Of a stretch of DNA of 20,098 bases, positions 8,140 through 17,372 are shown one piece after another. The notes under the pieces were generated by a model. That model did no database searches. It was not told where the DNA came from and saw nothing but the letters and a program-made list of their open reading frames with translations. Origin of the DNA: Paramacrobiotus richtersi (taxonomy: Eukaryota; Tardigrada; Eutardigrada; Parachela; Macrobiotidae); contig JAQGAU010001285.1 of the NCBI GenBank assembly GCA_034698045.1, positions 1 through 20,098 of the forward strand, read 5' to 3'. The translations under genes were made by a program, and so were the position numbers. Position 1 is the stretch's first letter. Every line of letters begins with the position of its first letter.

Positions 8140-9599
8140 GCTACACACGATTCAAGATTTGCATTCTGTTCAATGTCTCGTTTGGGAAACTTGCCAGTCT
8201 GCCATCATTAATTTACTGTGGTATCAGTGCCGATCGGCGCTAGGGTATGGTACATACGTAGTACCAGTTGGCAGCCTCGGCACGGTTAGCTCTTACTGTG
8301 GAAGTTGACACGGTGAACGATCAGGCTTATTCTGAGTCATTTTTGAATCTATTCGTTTTGTTGTTTACTGGATTAACCGTTAATAACTTGGTCCCCTCAT
8401 TCCCTTGGACACCTCAGTACTACATTAAAAAACAAGGCCTACAACTAGCAAATTCGATCATCACAATAATAAGGAGCAGCACTCAAACAAACGCGAATTC
8501 TTGACTTACCGCCAGACTAACATGAAACGGCAGTTACGTCAACAAAAGCAACATAACTATGTAGTCTGCATGAGTCCTGCAGCATATCAATCTGGCCTCT
8601 TCTCCACGCTGCACCGCGCACCTCCACGCTGTTCCAAGCACTTTCCATGTTAATAACAGTCATTTTAACAGTTCGAGTACTTGGTGGACACTCTGGGCAC
8701 AAAAGTCGGCAATAATTCGTTAACAAAATGATAAAAAAATAATCTGTTAGATATTTTGAGGCTATGTGGCTAAAAAAACGTGCGCTTCCTAACGGTGTTA
8801 CGCTTAATGGTGTATGTGCTACCGGAAGTCCAGAACTGCGGTGGTCAAAGTTGAGCATCCCTTTCAGACTGTAGCACTCTAGAGGCAATAGCACCGGTTC
8901 AATTTAAGTGATAGTTGTGAAAAAAAATATAGGCTTATTCAACTGACTTTGAGCTATGAGATGACATTAGTGATGGCTATCAATTCATTCTGGAAGATGC
9001 ACAAAAAAATGAGCAGCATTAGGCAGCGGTGTTTACTGTGCCGAATGATCCCGATTGATGTTCGAGAAAGTGTACATGGACAACGCCCAGACAAGCCATA
9101 CTCCGTCTCTGCTGGCCACATGCGCGCTTCGTATACTAAGCCAGACTGAGCCCCTTTGACTAACTGAGATAGACACGGGTCAGGCTACCCTGCGCCTGTC
9201 CGCTCTTTTTGTCTTACCTGCGCAAGAGATGTGCGTCTTGTTTTCCCTGCTCTTTGTTCTAACACCGCGTTCTAATTTGGCTATCTATCTGAAACCTGAA
9301 ATCGTTCTGGCCAGACAAAATTATCTGGCCAGTAGGAGTCGTGTGCCCACAGTGTCCGCAAAAGTATTCCGTCTAAGCAAACACCTCCCGTATTCGAACT
9401 GTTAATAAAAAAGAGCGGAGCTTACGTCCCAACGCGTATGACAAGGTTGGGAAAAGAACGGCGAATCAAGCAGGTCTGTCCATTTTGCTCACTACGCGCA
9501 GGAAGCTGTAATACGTAGCCCTCACACCAAACGGACTATCGAGCTCGCCACATGAAAAACGAACCCATACACAAACATAACAAAACAGGCAGTGTTGTC
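8140..9599. other. Stretch without a supportable gene
   Basis: Short ORFs at 8268-8504 (+), 8517-8894 (-) and 8949-9149 (+) have no recognisable motifs, splice support or homologue in the window. Visible items are the right arm of the 28-bp inverted repeat (8524-8551) and a short direct repeat, TCTGGCCAG at 9306-9314 and 9324-9332. An isolated AATAAA at about 9402 has no convincing gene before it. Confidence 0.6.
8524..8551 (-). repeat. Right arm of 28-bp perfect inverted repeat
   Basis: This is the exact reverse complement of 3871-3898, followed by CATA (8552-8555), matching the CATA before the left arm. If this is a terminal inverted repeat, the element would be 4681 bp with a 4-bp target duplication. 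Confidence 0.75.
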
Positions 9600-9735
9600 C
9601 AATGCATTTCTTTCACGTCGTTAGTGCCGCATGCTGATCATGTGCGTCCAAGGATTATAGAACCTCCTCGATGGGGGCTTCTCGCTGAAACTCCCTTCAG
9701 CCCTGAGTGCCTCCACCCGATCGGTCAGCGTTGTC
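9600..9735 (-). pseudogene. Inverted, decayed copy of the five-exon gene's last-exon end
   Basis: Read on the minus strand from 9735, this stretch follows the plus-strand gene from 6480: GACAACGCTGACCGA, two changed bases, then GGGTGGAGGCACTCA. It continues through GAGGAG(A/G)TTCT and GATCAGCA(A/T)GCGGCAC to the stop region and probably some 3' flank. By eye about three quarters of positions match. A 1-bp gap relative to the intact gene shifts the frame, so it cannot make the same C-terminus (VEALK... and MEEILQ...). There is no homology upstream of 9735, so only the 3' tail was copied or survived. Confidence 0.7.
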
Positions 9736-9815
9736 CCATACCGTGTTTGTTACAATCAGTCAAAAGAGCAATTTACTTTCAATGGTTTTCATTAACCCGG
9801 TAACGCGTGCTCGGT

Positions 9816-9836
9816 GGTGCTATCAGCACCGAGGCT
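9816..9836 (+). repeat. Motif copy 1, GGTGCT-nnn-AGCACCGAGGCT
   Basis: This short imperfect hairpin motif (GGTGCT/AGCACC stem, 3-nt loop, then GAGGCT) recurs at 10141-10160 on the minus strand and at 10574-10594 on the plus strand. Flanking bases (a CGG-containing stretch before, runs of T or A after) are partly conserved too. Confidence 0.6.
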
Positions 9837-10573
9837 TTACATAGCTTCCACAAGTTTTGTTGTCGTTACGAAAACCGCATTTTTGATCCTGCTGATAGCA
9901 GAGATGTTGCTCTACTAATCAGCATAACAATTTTAAAGTTTTTTCTCAATGCAAAAAAACTAAATTATTTCAAAAACGGTCTAATTTTTTATGTAACTTG
10001 CTTGCTGGCAAAAAGATACATACACCGAAGTACATTCACCGAATACGTCACACAAAACAATAGAATGTTCGTTTCTCAACACCAGATTGATTGTAGAGGA
10101 AAGCAATCTAGTGTCCAAAATTACGAAGGTTTTTTTAACTGCCTCGGTGCTAAGATCACCTTCCGTGCGTTGAGACATCTCGCACTGGGTAGCTAAGAGC
10201 AGGGGAAGGACGGCCTGCGCCATGCTTATCTTGTTTTTGCGCGGGCTCAGTTTGCGCATGAGTGACACACATTGCGGACAATGGCCTGTCTGCTCCCTTT
10301 CCTTCGTAAGAACGACGCGCAAAGAGAAGTATCATGTTCGGCAAGAGGATGAGTAATACAAAAAAATTAATAAAATGTATGACCGTTAGTGTCAAACCGA
10401 CTTTACACACATGAGTATGTTCACAGTAACTACCAGGAAGTAGCATCATACGGCACAGTCCGGATTTTTCAGCTATCTTCACTGAAATTGGTGCCGCAGC
10501 TACGGTTTTGCTTCCAGTGAGCGATTCCCATCATAGACAAGCCCTCAAACTGCATACGCCCCAGTGCCCGGAA
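9837..10573. other. Stretch without a supportable gene
   Basis: Overlapping ORFs on both strands (9807-10196 plus; 9981-10322 and 10156-10482 minus) cannot all be real. None has a recognisable domain, a conserved counterpart here or credible splice context. The only structured item is the inverted motif copy at 10141-10160. Confidence 0.5.
10141..10160 (-). repeat. Motif copy 2 (inverted)
   Basis: On the minus strand it reads GGTGATCTTAGCACCGAGGC, matching copies 1 and 3 over AGCACCGAGGC and GGTG. The bases before it on the minus strand (ACGCACGGAA) resemble those before copy 3 (GTGCCCGGAA). Confidence 0.6.
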
Positions 10574-10594
10574 GGTGCTTTTAGCACCGAGGCT
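10574..10594 (+). repeat. Motif copy 3
   Basis: GGTGCTTTTAGCACCGAGGC lies directly before the long hairpin at 10600-10705 and shares 17 of 20 bases with copy 2. Confidence 0.6.
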
Positions 10595-10599
10595 GTTTT

Positions 10600-10705
10600 T
10601 TGAAACATACTGTACGCGATCGATGAAATGGCACGAAAATTTGCCCTACCGCATACGAATGCACTACTCTGCGTGCCATTTCAGCGATCGCGTACAGTAG
10701 TTCAA
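10600..10705. repeat. Long near-perfect hairpin, 106 nt
   Basis: Arms 10608-10635 and 10672-10699 are reverse complements over 28 bases with one mismatch. After a 2-nt bulge the pairing resumes over TTGAA (10600-10604 with 10701-10705). The loop is 36 bases and contains a smaller GCAT/ATGC stem. Size and shape suit either a tiny foldback element or a transcribed structured RNA such as a microRNA precursor. The sequence alone cannot choose. It ends about 125 bases before the ATG of the next gene. Confidence 0.75.
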
Positions 10706-10831
10706 CCGACTTTCTCCAGAATTGTATGGCCGAATGAGTCTTTATTTAGTCCGTTATCAATTATAACCTATTGAATATCGTGTTGAAAATGTATTCGTTA
10801 CTCTGCAGCGCAGCTGTGGACTCCGCCAACA

Positions 10832-11257
10832 ATGGCCATTCCCTCCACACCCGTTCCAGAAAAAACGCTATCTCAGCACCTACCATCATACCCAATGCCG
10901 GCGCCTGTTGTTATTAACTGCAGCAAAGGCAACTTAACATTCTCCGATACAAATTACCAGCAGTCGGATGTCGTTCAAGCTGAACTGTACGGCGACAACA
11001 GCCTCAAGTGCCGTAATATTCTGCACGAGATACATACATGGATTCTGCAACAACCCCATCAAGTCACGGACAAAGTTTTCGCTAATGCCATCAGTGTGGA
11101 GTGCAACTGGCAGACTGGTCTGACAGTGTCCGATGCCGATCCCGAACTGACCGAAGTCACAAGCTTGTTTTACTCGACTGGAGCTAGCTTCGGATGCCGG
11201 TCGGTCTTTCTGAACTTCCTGGACCACTTGGCTGATTTCCAAACAACATTCGAATAA
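10832..11257 (+). CDS. Single-exon gene, 141-aa protein of unknown function
   Basis: The ATG at 10832 is in a good eukaryotic context (AACAATGGCC), and an in-frame TGA lies about 45 bases upstream. The stop TAA (11255-11257) overlaps an AATAAA polyadenylation signal (11253-11258). The first 27 residues are Pro/Ser/Thr-rich with no signal peptide. The rest is a mixed globular sequence with four cysteines (INCSKG, LKCRN, VECNW, FGCRS) and a hydrophobic C-terminal helix-like end (VFLNFLDHLADF). I recognise no family. A possible acceptor (CTCTGCAG at about 10808) means an upstream exon cannot be excluded. The overlapping minus ORF (10934-11242) is its shadow. Confidence 0.5.
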   Translation: MAIPSTPVPEKTLSQHLPSYPMPAPVVINCSKGNLTFSDTNYQQSDVVQAELYGDNSLKCRNILHEIHTWILQQPHQVTDKVFANAISVECNWQTGLTVSDADPELTEVTSLFYSTGASFGCRSVFLNFLDHLADFQTTFE

Positions 11258-11258
11258 A

Positions 11259-11952
11259 AAATGCCGTACAACAACTGTGTCATAATAGTGAGACTCAACT
11301 ACTTAAGGATTCTTGCAGTTGTTAGTTTGGTTCATTGTGTCCTACCCAATATGGAAATAACGTTCGGCATTTACAGACTTTACTCTTATTCCACATCTTC
11401 GCACGGGCGCACGAACGTTTCGAAAACCTGAGCCATCGAGCTCTGGTTAGTGAAATAACAATACTGCTACGAACGAGTCGGCCTAACGGTCAACTGTATT
11501 ATTTTTACCAATGATCTTATGGAAGTCTGTGCGGTTTTGGGGCTTTTGGTGTCACTGGGCATAGAGTCTTGATCGGCTTACTTATTAACATCCGCACGGG
11601 TTTTTTCTCATTAGAAACTACAGTACAGATATCATGAGATATGACACTGAAATTCATTGAAACTGAATGTTACTGATTAACGACATTTGAATGCATTCTA
11701 GCACAGTATGTTAGAAAGTGTTCCTTATACGGAAACACTGCTATATTTACACGACTATATCTGCACTGTATTCTCGATCAGAGTGTATTATATTACGGCT
11801 GACACTAACGGCTGTATATTTGATTTTCCCTGCGTAACTGATGTAATTTTGTTACTCGCCACGACCTGTTCATCAGGCCATTATTTATGCAGGTTGTCAT
11901 TTTGAATCCATGGACATGACCTGCTTCGACAATGTAAACAAACTCATTAAAG
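11259..11952. other. Stretch without a supportable gene
   Basis: This is the spacer between the single-exon gene and the tandem array. One short ORF (11708-11905, plus) has no features. I do not see a copy of the array's minus-strand gene here, so the array appears to begin at about 11950. Confidence 0.55.
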
Positions 11953-12062
11953 GTTGTTGATTAATGCGGCCAGTCACAGTTAAGATGCATATTTTCCGGT
12001 TTGTTTTATAGACGTTCAATCTCCGCACCCACGAAAATGCAATTTATTATCAAGACAAATCA
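11953..12062 (+). promoter_or_regulatory. Extra upstream copy of the array promoter block
   Basis: It starts with GTTGTTGATTAATG and contains CCGGTTTG and CGCACCCA followed by a run of A. This matches the order of the blocks before the second and third array genes (from 15532 and 19229). A second copy follows about 200 bases further on, next to the gene. This copy keeps the distal GCCAGTC part that the closer copy has mostly lost. Confidence 0.55.
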
Positions 12063-12172
12063 AAAAATAACCAGGAGGCATTTACTGTAAATCTGTTTAT
12101 TGTATACTGCGCAGATTACTGCATAACTGTATAAAGAACATCAACGGCTCCGAAAAGACTGCCTTAGTCACA

Positions 12173-12308
12173 GACTCACAATGCGTTTTTACCGGTTTAT
12201 TATAGACCCATAAAAGAGGTTCGCACCCATAAAACTGCTATTACCGTTAAAAGACAACCACTTTTCGCACTAAATGTCCAGCAGGCATGCCATTTCTATG
12301 GTATGAAA
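12173..12308 (+). promoter_or_regulatory. Promoter block of array gene 1, TATA box degraded
   Basis: It has the conserved order seen before all three genes: CCGGTTT, CCCATAAAACTG, a GACAACCAC element, GCAGGCATGCCATTTCT, then the TATA position. Here the last element reads GTATGAAACTTG, where gene 3 has TATAAAACACAAAC and gene 2 CATAAAACACAAAC. This copy may be weaker or use a different start. The ATG lies about 100 bases downstream. Confidence 0.55.
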
Positions 12309-12403
12309 CTTGAACTTTTCCAGACAGGCCAAAAAATTTTTCAAGCATATATTTCGCAAAAATTCAGTGGATAATCTTCGTGCTATAAACCTTAATTTCC
12401 ATC

Positions 12404-13336
12404 ATGACGGCTATCTTCGCGCTGGCTTTATTCTGCATCGCGGCATTTAGCTCAGGATCAGCACAAAAAGCAACCGGTAAGACCTCAATTGCACCAGGCT
12501 GGCTGGTGTACCAAACCATATATATACAAGCACTTTCTTTTTTCTATTATTTCTTCGAAATCTAAACTTGCCGCAGGCAGATGGTGCTCAACTAATACGA
12601 CGAGAAAATAGTTCAAACTGAGCCAGATCGGTCTAGGACAGTTTTGGACGCAAGTTAACACCTCAAACGAAGCTGATAGTTAGTTATCTACATGGCGCAG
12701 TTTGAAAGAGAGGAGCTGCCGGAAAACGCATTTTAATAGATAACTAAATCGAACTGCTTCTTTGCAGAGGCCATTATCCCGAATTTCACCTTAAACTGTG
12801 ACAAGCCACTGGTATTCAACGGAAAGGATGACGAGGCAGCCTGCTTTGCCAAATGCAAACACGGCAAGTGCAAAGCCGTTGTGCATATGTTCTCGGGTCA
12901 ACCCGGGAAACCCACGTGCGCGGTGATGCCGGCCGGCGCTAAATGCAAACCGGAACAGGCAAATGGTCCTTACACCCTCAAGCTCAACGTGGCCTTTAAT
13001 GACATGCCGAAAAGCTGGGTCGGGAAGAGCCATAATATTGGTGGTGGGATGGACTTACCTGGGACTGTTGGCTTCTACCACCCATCGCCAGGGGCCAGGA
13101 ACCAGGGCGATATGTCTGGATTCATCGATGCTTGCTTTGCCATTTGTCAGTTTCTGGGCTGCAATGCCATTCAGACTGACTCCTTTCACTGCGGATTACT
13201 CAAGCTGACCAAACGCATGGATCCTCTGCTGGGCGGCGGAAAGGACGGAAAATCACCCATTTGCCATGCTTCGACTGTCGTCTATTACGAGAATGAAAAG
13301 ATTGCACCGACTGGAAAGTGCATTGAAACTGGATAA
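12404..13336 (+). CDS. Array gene 1: secreted 12-cysteine protein, two PAN/Apple-like modules
   Basis: Two exons, 12404-12476 and 12768-13336, are joined by a phase-1 GT-AG intron of 291 nt, giving 213 residues. Residues 1-20 are a signal peptide ending GSA. The mature protein has cysteines at 35, 50, 54, 59, 75, 84 and 147, 151, 156, 166, 190, 209. Both halves carry C-F-A-x-C-x4-C, the helix-core spacing of PAN/Apple domains, so I call two PAN-like modules; the family is inferred from spacing only. NFT at 30-32 is a conserved N-glycosylation site. A Gly/Pro loop at 116-142 is the most variable part and is three residues longer than in gene 2. The start is fixed by the conserved signal exon in all three copies. 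PAN modules commonly bind protein or sugar; the actual ligand is unknown. Confidence 0.85.
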
Positions 13337-14144
13337 TCCACCCGGTCTGATGACAGCCAGCGCTGTTCTGAACACTATTAATGAATTGTTAAGGTTTCAG
13401 TTTTGACTGTTAATATCAGATTCTGGTGTACTTGCAATTCATTGTTCTTGCAAAATGTGTGACTAAAAATTATACTCCCATGCTGCGGCGTTGACTGACT
13501 TCAAGACAACACCTATGCGTTCGCTTTATTGGAAACTTAGAGTACTTACCGTCACCACACAGGGTTGGATAACTGGGACAGCACATTTTGTCATTACCAT
13601 TAAGCAGTAACGGTCAATATTCCTGCGGCAGACCGTAAAGTTTAATTAGCACACCAATTAATCACCAACTCTTCTAAAATCACTCTAATAAGCTACAATG
13701 TCTATCGTCCTGATTGCTTCTGCATTGGAAATTTAAGCAATCAACGTAGTCAGAAAAAGATATTCAATTTGTTTATCGCATGCAATAATGCACACTGAAA
13801 TGGCAGAAAAGGCCGCAAAAGCAGAAACGTTGGCAACCGAAAGGTGGTCGCAGTGCCATGTTACATCTTAACTATCACATTGACCACGACAAACTAGTGA
13901 GCTTTCTTAAAATGCTCGTGTCACTTTTCTGTCATCCTGATACAGCTACGTACCATACAACAGCACTATGCTTATGCCTTATGTCGCTACTGCAGACAGG
14001 GATAAAATATAACAATGCAATCGGCTGCATGTATAACTGTACACATCAGATTGCATCCTTATTCGGACTGTGGAGCTGCAGTACATGTTTTCCCATGGAT
14101 GATGGGCGTTACTGTACTGAAAGCACAGTGGACAGTGGGCACCG
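13337..14144. other. Convergent intergenic spacer of unit 1
   Basis: There is no gene I can support. The part from about 13700 to 13870 matches the corresponding part of unit 2 (about 16980-17110) with many small indels that break any frame. It is likely 3' flank of the two convergent genes. Confidence 0.6.
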
Positions 14145-14708
14145 TCAATTCCATCCAAACAGCTGTTTTCGAAGTGTAATGATATCAACAGTCGTGCTCT
14201 CCATGTCCTCTGTTGTGCTAGGTATTGACGGGTCCGTTGTTTCAATTACGGGCTCCGTTACAGGTTGTACGGTCGCACTGGGCATCTGCGACTGCGCAAG
14301 TGGTCTAAAACGTCGTATAAAGAATCTCGAGGCTGCTATGAACCCGTTGGCTAGGCCAAAGGTTGAACAGCACCGGTGGATACTGGGCCTCGGTTAGGTC
14401 CAGTGTAACCGTATTGTACTTGGTTCTCTGCTACGACGAAAAACAATCAGCTGTGTCCACTGTACACGTAATTATCCGTAGCATGAACTGACCTGGACAC
14501 CCTGGACCGGTGCAACCGTTAACGGGGTTTGGGTCTGGGTTATTTTCTGCTGGTCTGTTTCTCAATGGTGACATTATGTTGGTCTATGACGGCTTTCTTT
14601 GGCACTGTCCGCGGAAGTCACAACGCCGATTGGAAGCAGGCTGCCCGTTGGAGTACCGGGATCCACCTCGCTGTTTTTGCCTTCCGCTAGCACGTCTATT
14701 TCCTGCAT
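14145..14708 (-). pseudogene. Broken copy of the array's minus-strand Pro/Thr-rich gene
   Basis: This is the counterpart of 17373-17939. Read on the minus strand, it keeps NRRASGRQ, the cysteine pairs RRCDFRGQC and GCT...GC, GPNRGPVSTGAV and a C-terminal TTVDIITLRKQLFGW stop. Two lesions break it. A TAG at 14584-14586 replaces the CAG of the intact copy. A 13-bp deletion near 14362 shifts the frame just before FGLANG. Beyond the deletion the rest is free of indels. An alternative acceptor (TTTGGCCTAG, minus strand) would rejoin the frame in the right phase, so a shortened product is possible. The TAG would still block it unless that part is also spliced out. Confidence 0.7.
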
Positions 14709-15530
14709 CTACAGTACAACATAACACTGGTGCTTTTCAAGAATGCATAGCTTTATGCGCATGCAAAAAACGTATACTTATTTCCATTCAAAGGGTTCAG
14801 ATTGTGTGGTACCTTTACAGCGTCTCCTTTACTGTATCGGTACAAAAGTACGTTAATGATAAGAATTGATGAACCAAAGGATTTCAGCGATGCCGGCATA
14901 TCGCTTTAATATTACGGACAACGTGGACAGAAACCGCAGGCGATCTAATAGATCTGTCTACTTTCATGCATTACAATCAAGAAACTTATATCGTTCATTA
15001 TTTTTAAAAAAAACGCGCACCTATAGTTACCCGAACCACACCATAAATGTTGTAATACGTACATTGTGCGCAGCAGGAATCGATTGATGTATTCCATGCT
15101 CTTCAACAATACATAAGAATTTTTACTGATCTTATACATGGCACTACATACTACAGGGTTCATGTTTCAAAGATCTTGACAATCAACCCTGTTGCGGTAA
15201 ACACCAGTTTCAGTCAAGGTGTATATCTGCCACGTTTTCAAGCTCCGTTGTTTGGCTAAACTTAAATTAATATTTCATCAGATTAACATTTCGCCTAAAA
15301 TCTGATTAATCAGTAATTAGTCGGTACAGCAAGTGCAAATTTATGATATATGGCTGTCAACAGCGCTGTGACCAGGCCGCCACTCACCGTTGAAGCAATC
15401 AATCATTGCGAAATACTGTCGAATTTACCGGTTTTTCTCCAGACTCGGCTTCTGCAAATTTCCTTTCTGAGCAACCCTGCACCATCCAGTCTTCGAGTAG
15501 CATAAACAACATAATTACAGACTAAAAAAA
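14709..15530. other. Divergent intergenic stretch between units 1 and 2
   Basis: It should contain the 5' end of the minus-strand gene and distal promoter of array gene 2. I could not find a signal-peptide exon for the minus gene. Short ORFs at 14510-14869, 14866-15087 and 14945-15163 are not conserved in the next unit. The part from about 15220 matches 18890-19150. Confidence 0.5.
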
Positions 15531-15531
15531 T

Positions 15532-15695
15532 GTTGTTAATTAATGTCGCCAGTCGAAGTTACAATGCGGATTTCCGGTTGATTGCAGGCGCCTGCTTTTC
15601 GCACCCATAAAACTGTCATTAATTTAACGAGACAACCACTTTCCACAATGTCATTACTGCCCAACAGGCATGCCATTTCTTATGCATAAAACACA
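15532..15695 (+). promoter_or_regulatory. Promoter block of array gene 2
   Basis: The order is GTTGTTAATTAATG, TTTCCGGTT, CGCACCCATAAAACTG, GACAACCAC, ACAGGCATGCCATTTCT and a TATA-like CATAAAA at 15685-15691, about 97 bases before the ATG. The spacing and order match the third gene closely. Conservation through otherwise diverged flanks suggests functional sites; the factors are unknown. Confidence 0.6.
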
Positions 15696-15781
15696 AACTT
15701 TTCTTAATCCAGTCAGATCAGAGATTTTTTATCACGTCCATAGCTAGCAAAATCCTGTAAATATTTTTGATACCTTTGACC

Positions 15782-16612
15782 ATGGCGATTATCTACGCGC
15801 TGGCTTTAATATGCGTCATGGCAGTTGGCCCAGGGTCGGCACAAAAAACAGGTAAGCCCACAGCTGCATTAAATTGTACTGGAAACGTAGTTTTTCTGTA
15901 CGGTATTAGTTACACTTCTCCTTTTTGATATTTTTCTTCGAAACCTTACCCTACCGCGGTTATAGCACCGCATGTATATATCGGAATGTGGACGGAAAAG
16001 GAATTTTGGCATCAAACTATTTACTGTGACTTCAACCATTTCTTTACAGAGGCCATCATCCCGAATTTCACCTTAAACTGTGACAAGCCTCTGGTATTTA
16101 ACGGAAAGGAAGACGAGGCTGCCTGCTTTGCCAAATGCACACCCGGTAAATGCAAAGCCGTTGTGCATATGTTCTCGGGTCAGCCCGGAAAACCAACGTG
16201 CGCTGTGATGCCGGCCGGCGCCAAATGCACACCGCAACAAGCAAATGGTCCGTACACCCTCAAGCTCAACGTCGCCCTCAGTGGCATGCCGGACAGCTGG
16301 ATCCGGAAGAGCCACAATATTGGCGGTGGTGGAGAGGGTTCGGGCAGTATTGCCTTCTACCATCCACCGCCAGCGGCCAGGAGGCAGGGCGATACATTCG
16401 TCGATGGTTGCTTCGCTATTTGTCAGTTTCTGGGCTGCAACACCATTCAGACTGGCTCCGATCACTGCTCATTATTTAAGCTGACCAAACGCATGGATCC
16501 TCTGCTGGGCGGCGGAAAGGACGGAAAATCACCAATTTGCCATCCTAATACAAGTGTGTATTACGAGAATCAAAAGGTTGCGCCGACTGGAGAATGCATC
16601 CTACCTGGATAG
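15782..16612 (+). CDS. Array gene 2: secreted 12-cysteine protein, two PAN/Apple-like modules
   Basis: Exons 15782-15851 and 16050-16612 (phase-1 intron, 198 nt) encode 210 residues. The signal peptide MAIIYALALICVMAVGPGSA is followed directly by QKT. All 12 mature cysteines, the NFT glycosylation site and the KRMDPLLGGGKDGKSPIC block are the same as in gene 1. Differences cluster in the central Gly-rich loop (GGGEGSGSIAF) and in charged surface residues; a 3-residue gap precedes FVDGC. The long open frame that continues left of 16050 is intron sequence and lacks the conserved acceptor logic. An ATTAAA at 16663-16668 may be the polyadenylation signal. Likely strongly expressed and secreted, judged from the TATA-type promoter and signal peptide. 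Confidence 0.88.
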
Positions 16613-17372
16613 GTCCATCCGGTTTGGTGACAGCCTGCGCTTTCAGCTGCATGAACACCAATATTAAATTATCACGGTTTCGGTTTTGACTTTTACTTGC
16701 GATATCTGTAGTCCTTACCATAGTTTTCCAAAAACTTTTCTACTAATTAAGCTTCTCATTTTGCGTCAATGATTGTTAACTGGCTCCAGGATCTGTTTCT
16801 AGCCCAGTGAAGTCGCTTTGTTACAAAATAGGCTGCTTGTTGTTATTACAAAGGCTTTGATGACTAGAACAGCAAATAAGATCCACAGCCAATAACTTGG
16901 TCACGGTAGACCACAATGTTAAGTTAACGCATAAAAAAATCACCCATTTTTATGAAATCACCAAAACAAGCTGGAATGCGTATATCGTCCTGATTGCTTC
17001 TGCGTTAGACATGAGCAGTCAACGTAGCCAGAAAAAGTTGCTTAACCTTGTTTGTTGTATGCAGCAGAAAAGACGGCAAAAGCAGAAGCGTTGGTAGCCG
17101 AAAGGCGGTCGCCGTGCCACGTAACATTCTTCTATCAAGATGACCAACACCAGTGAATGTTTCTAAAATGCCTTTCTCACTCTTCTTCGTCCTGATACCA
17201 TACAACAGCGCTACTGTACATAGACATGGACATAATATAACAAGTCATTCGGCCGCAAATAGCTGTACACATTAGATTGCATCCCTAATCGGACAAATTG
17301 TGGAGCCAAAAATCTGTACATGTTTTCCCATGGGCGGTGCTGTATTGAGGATACAGTGGAAACGGGACACCG
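16613..17372. other. Convergent intergenic spacer of unit 2
   Basis: It is the 3' flank of array gene 2 and of the minus-strand gene. Short ORFs (16897-17097 plus, 17005-17205 minus) are not kept in unit 1, where the matching bases carry stops and indels. Confidence 0.6.

Larger units (their letters stand above)
11953..15530 (+). repeat. Tandem array unit 1 (about 3.6 kb)
   Basis: It contains the promoter block, the first 12-cysteine gene, a spacer and the broken minus-strand gene. Homology to unit 2 is visible in exons, promoter, the spacer (for example TCGTCCTGATTGCTTCTGC at 13706 and 16986), the minus gene and the intergenic stretch before the next promoter. Confidence 0.75.

Noticed and set aside
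9807..10196. 129-codon plus-strand ORF
   Set aside because: It overlaps two equally long minus ORFs and a repeated motif, with no domain or signal to prefer it.
12791..13033. Minus-strand ORFs under the 12-cysteine exons (also 16073-16465) and plus ORFs over the minus gene (17320-17649, 13858-14397)
   Set aside because: These are antisense or frame shadows of well supported exons.
15986..16049. Reading array gene 2 as starting at the ATG at 15986
   Set aside because: That stretch is the intron: the other two copies use a signal-peptide exon and the same acceptor, and the extra N-terminus would lack a signal peptide.
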